NCBI GenBank assembly: GCA_007135955.1
Contig: SLHW01000016.1
Coordinates: forward strand, 1-17,750
DNA length: 17,750 nucleotides
Direction of reading: 5' to 3'
From: Candidatus Saccharimonadota bacterium
Lineage (GTDB): Bacteria; Patescibacteriota; Saccharimonadia; Saccharimonadales; SLHW01
The notes beneath the pieces are model-generated. The model worked only from the letters and a program-made list of their open reading frames with translations, did no database searches and was not told the origin of the DNA. Every line of letters starts with the position of its first letter. Position 1 is the stretch's first letter. Of this stretch, positions 7,178 through 13,069 are shown in pieces. A program made the translations under genes and the position numbers.

Positions 7178-9532
7178 ATGGCAAGCAGCCAACACAAAGC
7201 CGGTGGTGCTTTTTTTGTCATCGAAGGAGTCGATGGGTCCGGAAAAGGAACTCAGTTCCAGCTACTAGCAGAGCAACTTGCCCGAAACGGCTATGAAGTA
7301 GCCATCTTTGACTTCCCACAATACGAACAACCTTCGAGTTTCTTTGTCAAAGAGTATCTAAATGGTAACTATGGCTCCGCTGAAGAGGTAAGCTCATACG
7401 TCAGTTCGTTATTCTTTGCCCTAGACAGATATGACGCAAGTAGCAGAATACGCGATGCTATCAATCAGGGTAAAGTTGTCCTATCTAATCGCTATACAAG
7501 CTCAAATATGGCACATCAAGGGACGAAATTTACTCACGCTGATGAGCGCAAAGGATACTACATTTGGTTGGATAATCTCGAGTTTGAACTGCTCGGCATA
7601 CCCCGACCAACCAAGCATTTTGTGCTTCATGTCGACGCCGATATCGCCCAGCACTTAGTTGATAAAAAAGCTGTACGTAGCTATACCAACAAAAAACGCG
7701 ATATTCACGAAGCCGATTTGCTTCATATGGAAAAAGCCGTCAAGGTATACGATGAACTCTGTCAACTGTTCCCAAAAGACTTTAGCCGAATTGATTGTAT
7801 GCGCAATGGAAGTATTATGGCCGTCAATGAAGTAAACAAATTACTTTGGGAGTCGGTACGACCACATTTGCCTGAAGTATCTAAGTATAAGTCAAAGGAG
7901 ACCGCTGTCATGTCACGAAAAACCATCGCAAAGAAAGAAAATAAGGACAACGAATACTTAATAAAAACAACTAACGGTTGGGAGATTACTGACGAGGGAA
8001 AGAGTTTTTTACGACAGGCGATAACTAATCTTGAAGATGATGTTTACGGATTTAACGATTTCCTAAGTGCAACAACGGTCGCTGCTGGAATGGCTCGCCT
8101 AAGTCGCCGTGGTGATGATATGCGAGTCACTATTCTAGATGAATTTGCGAAAAATCATGGCAAGGACGAGAAACTACTACAAAGAGTAATTTCTGCTTAC
8201 GGTGATGACTCAGTACAACAGCTCGTAGGTGCGCACCTGGTTGTAGAGAATGCGAGTAATTTACTAACGAAGCAGCTTGAATGGGGAAGGTTAGCCTCTT
8301 ATCTTGAGCAATCAACACGCTATATTTATTTTGATCAAAAAGATAATGACGGTAAATACAAGTACTACACACCCAACAATCTTGATTCTGCGACAAAAAA
8401 TGTCTATGAATCAACCATGGACGAACTGTTTGAGAGATACTCCGCATTAGTGCATAAAGCAACAGATTATGTTCGCCAAGAGTCGACGATACCCATCAAT
8501 GAACAAGATGGTGCATGGAAAGCCGCGACCCGAGCTCAGGCTTGTGATGCAATCAGGCCGGTACTACCAGTGGCTACTAAGTCAACGGTTGGAATATATG
8601 GTAGTGGACAGGCATTGGAGCATATGATTATGCGCTTAAGAGCGAGCGAAAGCGATGAAGCCCGTAACACTGGAACTGCCCTGCTTGCTGAAGCACGAAA
8701 AATCATCCCGACGTTTCTCGAACGGGCCGATAAACCAGAGCGTGGTGGGGCAACGACTGCGTATTTAGCAAATACGGCAAAGGCTATGAAAAAACTTACC
8801 AAGAAGTCACTCAAAGAGACCTATGGGATTGGTGATCAGGAGGACGCCGTACTCTTGAATGTCTGGCCAAGGAACGAACTCGACATCGTACCGCATATTC
8901 TCTATGAGCACAGTGGGCTGCCACTTCGTGATATCGAAGCTCAAGTGGCTGAGTGGCCCATCGATAAGAAGCACGAGGTATTTACCGCCTATATCGGTGA
9001 GCGATTGAATCGGAGGCATAAACCAGGTCGAGCCTTTGAGCTGCCCCATTATACTTGGGATATCGTCTGTGACTATGGAATCTTTCGTGATTTACAACGT
9101 CACCGAATGGTTGATAATCTCACTTGGCAAGAGCTCACTCCGCGTTATGGCTACGATATACCTAAACTTGTTGAGGACGCTGGCTTAGCCGATGAGTATG
9201 AAATGTGCTTTGATACGTCACTGGAGCTATACGGCCGGCTCCAGGAGGCTGGTTATCGTTATGAGGCCCAGTATGCGACCCTGCTGGGTCACAAGATGCG
9301 CTGGACTATCACATACAACGCACGCGAAGCATTTCACCTCCACGAACTTCGTACAACACCACACGGTCACCCAGGATATCGCAAGCTAATAAATGCTATG
9401 CACGAAAAACTCAGAGAAGTTCACCCCTTGACAGCTGAAGCTATGAAATTTGTTAATCAGGACGAAGATCCCGAACTCACAAGATTAGCTGCTGAGCGCG
9501 CTAGTCAATATAAGCTCAAATCACTAAGTTAG
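7178..9532 (+). CDS. Fused thymidylate kinase - double-length FAD-dependent thymidylate synthase (Tmk-ThyX)
   Basis: One uninterrupted frame of 784 residues. Residues 1-235 are a thymidylate kinase: P-loop GVDGSGKGT (17-25), ALDRYDAS (81-88), SNRYTSSNMAHQG (103-115) and a basic LID region (163-180). Residues 245-784 are ThyX in two consecutive halves. Half A has YGDDSV (341-346), EQSTRYI (377-383) and RAQACDAIRPVLP (452-464), but EWGR replaces the flavin-binding RHR. Half B has RHRMVDNLTWQELTPRYG (641-658) and KMRWTITYNAREAFHLHELR (706-725). ThyX makes dTMP from dUMP using methylenetetrahydrofolate, FAD and NADPH; Tmk makes dTDP, so the fused parts catalyse successive steps. AAAGGAG at 7894-7900 lies nine bases before the in-frame ATG of residue 245, so free ThyX may also be made. 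Tandem ThyX of about 530 residues is known in chlamydiae (from memory). Confidence 0.9.
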   Translation: MASSQHKAGGAFFVIEGVDGSGKGTQFQLLAEQLARNGYEVAIFDFPQYEQPSSFFVKEYLNGNYGSAEEVSSYVSSLFFALDRYDASSRIRDAINQGKVVLSNRYTSSNMAHQGTKFTHADERKGYYIWLDNLEFELLGIPRPTKHFVLHVDADIAQHLVDKKAVRSYTNKKRDIHEADLLHMEKAVKVYDELCQLFPKDFSRIDCMRNGSIMAVNEVNKLLWESVRPHLPEVSKYKSKETAVMSRKTIAKKENKDNEYLIKTTNGWEITDEGKSFLRQAITNLEDDVYGFNDFLSATTVAAGMARLSRRGDDMRVTILDEFAKNHGKDEKLLQRVISAYGDDSVQQLVGAHLVVENASNLLTKQLEWGRLASYLEQSTRYIYFDQKDNDGKYKYYTPNNLDSATKNVYESTMDELFERYSALVHKATDYVRQESTIPINEQDGAWKAATRAQACDAIRPVLPVATKSTVGIYGSGQALEHMIMRLRASESDEARNTGTALLAEARKIIPTFLERADKPERGGATTAYLANTAKAMKKLTKKSLKETYGIGDQEDAVLLNVWPRNELDIVPHILYEHSGLPLRDIEAQVAEWPIDKKHEVFTAYIGERLNRRHKPGRAFELPHYTWDIVCDYGIFRDLQRHRMVDNLTWQELTPRYGYDIPKLVEDAGLADEYEMCFDTSLELYGRLQEAGYRYEAQYATLLGHKMRWTITYNAREAFHLHELRTTPHGHPGYRKLINAMHEKLREVHPLTAEAMKFVNQDEDPELTRLAAERASQYKLKSLS
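7894..7912 (+). promoter_or_regulatory. Internal ribosome binding site and start for stand-alone ThyX
   Basis: AAAGGAG (7894-7900), a nine-base spacer, then ATG (7910-7912) in frame with the fusion. The site falls exactly at the kinase/ThyX junction (residue 245). It is at least as good as the site of the full-length start, where the nearest purine stretch (AAAGGA around 7159-7164) is about 13 bases from the ATG. The shorter product would be 540 residues. Confidence 0.6.
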
Positions 9533-9550
9533 TAAGCTTCCGTGAAGTAA

Positions 9551-10024
9551 CTATTGGTTTTGTTCGCCTAATCTAAAACCGATGTATGAAACTCCGTAAA
9601 CATTACCGTTCTCATAGAACAATAATCTACGCTTGATAGCAACAGAAGGATTGTCCGGGTCATCAACTTTTACAATCTGCTCTTTGCCTGAAGAACCAAG
9701 CTCTTCTAGCGATAATGGTTCAATCCCAAACACATCCAAAAAAGCATCGTGTTGTAGTTGGTGTATATTGTCTTCAACGTGGAAGTGAGCTGTAAATCTT
9801 TCAGAGCGAGTACAATCAGATTCACCTGTTACATACAACTGAAAACTTAAAAACTTCTCTTGAGCATCTTCTTGGGCAAGTGTTTCAGGGCAGCGATTAA
9901 CCCTAGCTGCAGCACGCTCTATGTCTGAGCGTTCTGTATTGGTTGTTAGCAAGTGAGATAAAACCTCTTCTGCTTCCCCGGAGCGTGGTTCAGTTTCTAT
10001 TGATGTTTTTCGCAATATTCTCAT
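9551..10024 (-). CDS. Unrecognised 157-residue protein
   Basis: I do not recognise this protein. It is acidic and soluble-looking, with no signal peptide or membrane segment. The N-terminal 65 residues look helical and charged (a Glu/Ala-rich stretch around 16-50). The remainder looks mixed, with a beta-rich end (RRLLFYENGNVYGVSYIGF). It has two cysteines, which do not form a metal-site motif. The ATG at 10024 has an AGGA-type ribosome binding site a few bases upstream and a perfect consensus promoter (10052-10080, minus strand), so it is very probably expressed, and strongly. It converges on thyX with an 18-base gap and is divergent from the transglutaminase-like gene. The strong promoter and the good start support it as a real gene rather than a chance frame. 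Confidence 0.7.
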   Translation of the reverse strand: MRILRKTSIETEPRSGEAEEVLSHLLTTNTERSDIERAAARVNRCPETLAQEDAQEKFLSFQLYVTGESDCTRSERFTAHFHVEDNIHQLQHDAFLDVFGIEPLSLEELGSSGKEQIVKVDDPDNPSVAIKRRLLFYENGNVYGVSYIGFRLGEQNQ

Positions 10025-10051
10025 AAGTTCCTACACTCATATTAATTAAAA

Positions 10052-10080
10052 ATTATAGTTTGATAACTACATTTTGTCAA
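10052..10080 (-). promoter_or_regulatory. Perfect consensus promoter for the 157-residue protein
   Basis: On the minus strand, TTGACA (10080-10075), exactly 17 bases, TATAAT (10057-10052). All twelve positions match the sigma-70 consensus with the ideal spacer. Transcription would begin near 10045, about 20 bases before the ATG. Confidence 0.85.
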
Positions 10081-10277
10081 GTTTTTACTCAGTTAAGCCC
10101 ATTGTATTTACTAAAGCTCTCGTTTAACATTTATCTAAAAATGATACGTACTATATAGCCTAGCTATTTAGGAAGTATGTATGCATGGCGTTACTTTGTT
10201 GGCAAGGGCTAGATGCAAATAGTTAATTGAGCTACGCGAATCATGCCGTCAGCCAATATACACCCCCTTGCTAGAGC

Positions 10278-10305
10278 TTGTCAATTTTTGACTTTGTGGT
10301 ACATT
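10278..10305 (+). promoter_or_regulatory. Promoter of the pseudoknot leader and transglutaminase-like gene
   Basis: TTGTCA (10278-10283), 16 bases, then TACATT (10300-10305) with a TG one base before it (extended -10). A 5-bp palindrome with a 3-base centre, GTCAA-TTT-TTGAC (10280-10292), overlaps the -35 and could be an operator. The start would be near 10312, giving a leader of about 210 bases. Confidence 0.5.
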
Positions 10306-10343
10306 GGGTAATCAGAATTATGAATTGCGCAAACTTCAACATT

Positions 10344-10409
10344 ATGAACGTGCTACTAGTCTGCCTAGGGCTATGTTGTGACGTGGTTGAAGCCGATTTG
10401 CAAACATAA
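10344..10409 (+). CDS. Possible 21-residue leader peptide
   Basis: ATG at 10344 to TAA at 10407-10409, encoding a short Leu/Val-rich peptide with three cysteines (residues 7, 11 and 12). The frame covers both 5' strands of the pseudoknot described next, and its stop codon ends on the base just before the 3' strand of stem 1 (10410). That is where a leader peptide would sit if ribosome progress chose between the RNA folds. There is no visible Shine-Dalgarno sequence, and short frames arise by chance, so this is a candidate only. Confidence 0.25.
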   Translation: MNVLLVCLGLCCDVVEADLQT

Positions 10410-10445
10410 AACATAGCCCAATAACCAAGATAAGGCTTCGACCAC
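10368..10445 (+). ncRNA. H-type pseudoknot overlapping a terminator (attenuator or riboswitch-like leader)
   Basis: Stem 1 is GGGCTATGTT (10368-10377) with AACATAGCCC (10410-10419): 10 bp, all Watson-Crick. Stem 2 is GTGGTTGAAGCC (10383-10394) with GGCTTCGACCAC (10434-10445): 12 bp with one G-U. The order of strands is 1-2-1'-2', which is a pseudoknot. The right arm of stem 2 is also the left arm of the intrinsic terminator at 10436-10453, so stem 2 and the terminator exclude each other. This gives a switch: stem 2 formed means read-through into the gene at 10525; stem 2 disrupted means termination. I match it to no riboswitch class I know. Confidence 0.65.
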
Positions 10446-10460
10446 CGTCGAAGTTTTTTT
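10436..10460 (+). terminator. Intrinsic terminator in the leader
   Basis: CTTCGAC (10436-10442), loop CACC, GTCGAAG (10447-10453), then seven T (10454-10460) and, after one A, six more T. It lies 65 bases before the next start codon, so it is placed for attenuation rather than for ending an upstream gene. Confidence 0.85.
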
Positions 10461-10524
10461 ATTTTTTAACACTCATGCAACTAAAGCATGAAGATCAACA
10501 AAAATATCAGAGGATAAAACTATC

Positions 10525-11706
10525 ATGTACGCTGAACTACTTGAGACGCCACATTACTTAAAGAGGCAGCCCGATCAAGCACCAACTCCGCTACTCTCAA
10601 ATATCGACTTAGGGTCTGTAAGGCAAGAGCTTGAATTGGCTGAAATGACTGACTCTATAACGTATACTGCTGCAAAAATTGAGACCGTAGGAGCAATTAC
10701 CAAGGAAGTGAATCGTTCTTTATGGTATCCAGAGAAATTAGCTCACCGCGATGACTTTCAAGAATTGGGCGTTTCGTACCCCGTAAGCTTGGAAGAAATC
10801 AAAGAAAAGCAAATTGCAAACTGCTTTGGCTATACTTGCGTTACGTCTGAATTATTAGATCAAGTAGGAATCAATCATTGGGTAGCCTACGGTAACGGGC
10901 ACGCATTCATACTTGTACCAACTGAGAATGAAGGCCAGGAGATGGTTTATTTTGTCGACCCTTTATTACCACACCTTAATCAATATATTGACAACAGTAT
11001 GCGCAGGGGTAGCGCCAAATCAATTAGGGGTGGATTATCGCAGCGTGAAAGAAACGCGTTTATGCTGGACACGGCACAGTTTTGTCGAAATTTAGGGGCA
11101 GACATAGATGATTTACCCAACCGGCACCCTTGGCTCGTCTTTCAAAAAGGCGACAAGCAGTCTTATCAAGATTATCGAGACGCCTATTTTAATGGTAGTA
11201 GCGAAGATGAAAAAAATCGCCTACAGCGTAAGTTTATGATTATCGTAAGTGCTTATCCTTCTGATACCGGAAGAAAGATGATAGAAGAATATGTCGGCTA
11301 TCAGCAAGCACTTGCAAGCACCGATGTTAATAGAGCTTGCGACAACCTTCGGAATCTATCGGGTCTATATCCAGAGCTAGATGTTCGATACGAACAAACA
11401 GAATTTCGTCAATTGATAAATGCTCTATGTGAAACAGGACAAACACATACTGCATTACAGCTAGTAGAAGACTACTTTAACGGACTAGAACAAGCCTCAC
11501 AGGACTCGAGGGTTTATGTAAACAAAGCGGACTGCTTACGTAGTGTTGCAACCTCATGTGGTTCAATCGCACTGGCCAATCAGTTATTTGACAAAGCTGA
11601 GCAAGAATATCAACGCGCAGCCAATCATCCAAAGTCCTTCAAGCAACAAATCATGGGTAAAATTAAGAAAGTACGCGAACAAAGAGAGGAGTTGGCTTCT
11701 CTGTAA
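10525..11706 (+). CDS. Transglutaminase-like cysteine protein with C-terminal helical repeats
   Basis: A protein of 393 residues. Residues 95-150 look like a transglutaminase/papain-like core: C100 at the start of a helix (NCFGYTCVTSELL), H126 in GNGHAFILVP and D145 in FVDPL. The spacing and local context match the Cys-His-Asp triad of the transglutaminase-like superfamily. C105 is an alternative nucleophile. Residues about 235-393 are alpha-helical and resemble degenerate TPR repeats, ending in a basic coiled segment. There is no signal peptide or membrane segment, so it acts in the cytoplasm unless exported by an unrecognised route. The ATG has AGAGGA (10509-10514) ten bases upstream. The gene stands alone behind a long regulated leader. 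It could be a peptidase, amidase or protein cross-linker; which one cannot be read. Confidence 0.6.
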   Translation: MYAELLETPHYLKRQPDQAPTPLLSNIDLGSVRQELELAEMTDSITYTAAKIETVGAITKEVNRSLWYPEKLAHRDDFQELGVSYPVSLEEIKEKQIANCFGYTCVTSELLDQVGINHWVAYGNGHAFILVPTENEGQEMVYFVDPLLPHLNQYIDNSMRRGSAKSIRGGLSQRERNAFMLDTAQFCRNLGADIDDLPNRHPWLVFQKGDKQSYQDYRDAYFNGSSEDEKNRLQRKFMIIVSAYPSDTGRKMIEEYVGYQQALASTDVNRACDNLRNLSGLYPELDVRYEQTEFRQLINALCETGQTHTALQLVEDYFNGLEQASQDSRVYVNKADCLRSVATSCGSIALANQLFDKAEQEYQRAANHPKSFKQQIMGKIKKVREQREELASL

Positions 11707-11721
11707 ACTTCTTAAAGAGGG

Positions 11722-11750
11722 TTGATTTTTTACAATTTCTAGCGTAGTAT
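11722..11750 (+). promoter_or_regulatory. Promoter of the rplJ-rplL operon
   Basis: TTGATT (11722-11727), 17 bases, TAGTAT (11745-11750). The start would be near 11757, leaving a leader of about 210 bases that holds the L10 leader structure. Confidence 0.7.
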
Positions 11751-11756
11751 TTCATC

Positions 11757-11861
11757 TTGTTACCAAAGACAGCGACGGTTTGCCGTAATGATAAGCAAAC
11801 TTAATGGGTCGCCGAGGTGCGCAGACAAAATGATGCAACTTTGATTTTTGAGCGCGACATC
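11757..11861 (+). ncRNA. Ribosomal protein L10 leader RNA
   Basis: The CAAAGACAGC ... CTTAAT ... GCCGAGGTG string order matches the L10 leader family (binding site for the L10-L12 complex; family recalled, not searched). Stems seen: GCGAC (11772-11776)/GTCGC (11808-11812), and inside it GTTTGC (11778-11783)/GCAAAC (11795-11800). Excess L10-L12 is known to bind this RNA and reduce rplJL expression. Confidence 0.85.
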
Positions 11862-11897
11862 AGCTTCTTGGTAACTTAAACTCCAAGAAGCTTTTTT
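11862..11897 (+). terminator. Attenuator terminator in the rplJ leader
   Basis: AGCTTCTTGG (11862-11871)/CCAAGAAGCT (11883-11892), 10 perfect bp with an 11-base loop, followed by a T run through 11897. It lies after the L10 leader fold and 70 bases before rplJ. A further 8-bp hairpin, CATCTGTA/TACAGATG (11912-11940), stands between it and the ribosome binding site. Confidence 0.85.
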
Positions 11898-11966
11898 GTT
11901 GGTAACGGGAACATCTGTACATTTTGGTCGATTACAGATGAATAAATAATCATAGAGGTGACACAT

Positions 11967-12488
11967 ATGGCACTTACAAGAGATAAAAAACAAGCAGTGA
12001 TTGAAGAGGTTACACAGCTTCTAACTGATGCCAAGATGACCGTCGTGGCAACTTATAAAGATACCCCGGTCAAGGCACTACAACAGCTACGTAAAATTGG
12101 ACAAGACGAAGGCACGACAATACGAGTTGCCAAAAACCGACTTGTCAAAAAGGCACTGGCCGATGTAGAAAAGCTAAAAGATACTGACGATTCAGCTCTA
12201 GAGGGCATGCTGCTCTACGCTTTTAATAGCGAAGATGAAGTAGCGCCAGCTAAAGTGATTGCTGATTTTGCTAAAAAGCAAAAGACGCTCGAATTTGTCG
12301 GAGCAATTAGCGATGAGGGTAAGTTCCTCACTGCTGATGAAGTGAAAGCTCTGGCTGAGCTTCCAAGCAAGCCTGAACTTATCGCTTCAGTACTAGCTAC
12401 TCTCCAATCACCACTTGACGGAACAATAAGCGGCCTATCTGGCAACTTGCATGGGTTACTCGATGCAGTTGCTGCAAAGGCAAATTAA
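11967..12488 (+). CDS. rplJ: 50S ribosomal protein L10
   Basis: L10 (uL10) anchors the L7/L12 dimers to the ribosome stalk. The ATG at 11967 is chosen because AGAGGTG (11954-11960) lies six bases upstream; a GTG at 11958, in frame, is inside that site. The 173 residues match the family length. The N-terminal half shows the usual MALTRDKKQAVIEEV start, VATYKDTPVKALQQLRK and TTIRVAKNRLVKKAL. The C-terminal helix (about 145-173), with its LQSPLDGTISGLSGNLHGLL stretch, is the part that binds L12 dimers. It is followed by rplL after 15 bases in one operon. The leader carries the L10 leader and an attenuator, so expression is probably under feedback from L10-L12. Confidence 0.97.
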   Translation: MALTRDKKQAVIEEVTQLLTDAKMTVVATYKDTPVKALQQLRKIGQDEGTTIRVAKNRLVKKALADVEKLKDTDDSALEGMLLYAFNSEDEVAPAKVIADFAKKQKTLEFVGAISDEGKFLTADEVKALAELPSKPELIASVLATLQSPLDGTISGLSGNLHGLLDAVAAKAN

Positions 12489-12503
12489 CGAAAGGATACT
12501 ATC

Positions 12504-12890
12504 ATGGCAGCAGATGTAAAAAAGCTAGCTAAAGAACTGACAAGCCTCACTGTGCTTGAAGTTAACGAACTAAAGGAAGTACTGAAAGAAGAATACGGCA
12601 TCGAGCCAGCTGCAGCAGCAGCCGTTGTCGCTGGTCCGGCAGCAGCTGGAGACGCTGACGCTGGTGGCGAAGACGAGAAAAGCGAATACGATGTGGTTCT
12701 AAAGGAAGCTGGATCGCAAAAGGTTGCGGTCATCAAGGCAGTTAAAGATCTCACCGGTCTTGGTCTTGGTGAAGCAAAAGCTATTGTCGACGAGGCTCCA
12801 AAGCCAGTGCTTGAAAAAGCGGCTAAGGAAGATGCCGAAAACGCTAAAAAGACCCTCGAAGAGGCCGGCGCAACAGTAGAGCTTACCTAA
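12504..12890 (+). CDS. rplL: 50S ribosomal protein L7/L12
   Basis: L12 (bL12) is the multi-copy stalk protein that recruits and activates elongation factors. The protein has 128 residues. The N-terminal dimerisation domain spans 1-35. A flexible Ala/Gly-rich hinge is at about 36-55. The C-terminal factor-binding domain runs from about 58 and contains the conserved segment [20 protein letters not shown] and a closing [23 protein letters not shown] lies about eight bases before the ATG. A strong terminator hairpin follows within 35 bases, closing the rplJL operon. The hinge is rich in Ala and Gly, as in high-GC Gram-positives; nothing else is unusual. Confidence 0.98.
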   Translation: MAADVKKLAKELTSLTVLEVNELKEVLKEEYGIEPAAAAAVVAGPAAAGDADAGGEDEKSEYDVVLKEAGSQKVAVIKAVKDLTGLGLGEAKAIVDEAPKPVLEKAAKEDAENAKKTLEEAGATVELT

Positions 12891-12921
12891 AAACGAATCT
12901 GTTTTTAGCAGCAAACAATAC

Positions 12922-12956
12922 CCAACCGCTGAGCGTTTACGCTTGGCGGTTGGTTT
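12922..12956 (+). terminator. rplJL operon terminator
   Basis: A 14-bp stem with two G-U pairs: CCAACCGC arm from 12922, GCGGTTGG arm ending 12953, loop TTTA (12936-12939). The T tract after it is short (TTT, then ATTA). Confidence 0.75.
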
Positions 12957-12961
12957 ATTAC

Positions 12962-12970
12962 TTATCCACA
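12962..12970 (+). promoter_or_regulatory. Perfect DnaA box
   Basis: TTATCCACA, the exact consensus DnaA-binding 9-mer, between the rplL terminator and the -35 box at 12985. I saw no second box nearby, so this is not an origin. It may tie the downstream gene to replication, or titrate DnaA, or be chance. Confidence 0.4.
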
Positions 12971-12984
12971 GATTGTAGTAAATT

Positions 12985-13013
12985 TTGACATACCAGATGA
13001 AATCTGATAAATT
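12985..13013 (+). promoter_or_regulatory. Promoter of the conserved 171-residue protein
   Basis: TTGACA (12985-12990), 17 bases, TAAATT (13008-13013) with TG at 13005-13006 (extended -10). The start would be near 13020, with a 50-base leader. Confidence 0.6.
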
Positions 13014-13069
13014 CTAGATAAGTGTACCTTTTTTGAGAGATAAACACGGAGATTGAAAAGAGGCAAAGT

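Larger units (their letters stand above)
10025..10524. other. 500-bp divergent intergenic region
   Basis: It contains, left to right: the minus-strand consensus promoter (10052-10080); a 140-bp AT-rich stretch with a possible weak plus-strand promoter TTAACA-19-TACTAT (10124-10154) and a small ATAGC/GCTAT hairpin near 10155-10167; a perfect 7-bp inverted pair GCAAGGG/CCCTTGC 70 bases end to end (10202-10271); a plus-strand extended -10 promoter (10278-10305); a 21-codon frame (10344-10409); and a pseudoknot/terminator element (10368-10460). A short CATGC/GCATG hairpin (10474-10490) precedes the ribosome binding site of the next gene. No tRNA, tmRNA or RNase P RNA signature is visible. Confidence 0.7.

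Noticed and set aside
8130..8462. 110-codon antisense frame across thyX
   Set aside because: Shadow of a conserved coding region. The product resembles no domain and no promoter or ribosome binding site precedes it.
10202..10272. tRNA-like spacing (7-bp acceptor-like helix, 70 bases), plus a D-arm-like TAGCTCAATT on the minus strand
   Set aside because: No T-loop (TTCGA/TTCAA), no anticodon arm and no matching acceptor for the minus-strand D-arm. The resemblance stops there.
10312..10460. tmRNA, RNase P RNA, 6S RNA or a known riboswitch in the 500-bp gap
   Set aside because: No tRNA-like ends with CCA, no GAGGAAAGTCC-type RNase P core and no recognisable aptamer signature of fluoride, preQ1, ZTP, guanidine or Mn2+ classes. 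Only the pseudoknot/terminator is supported.
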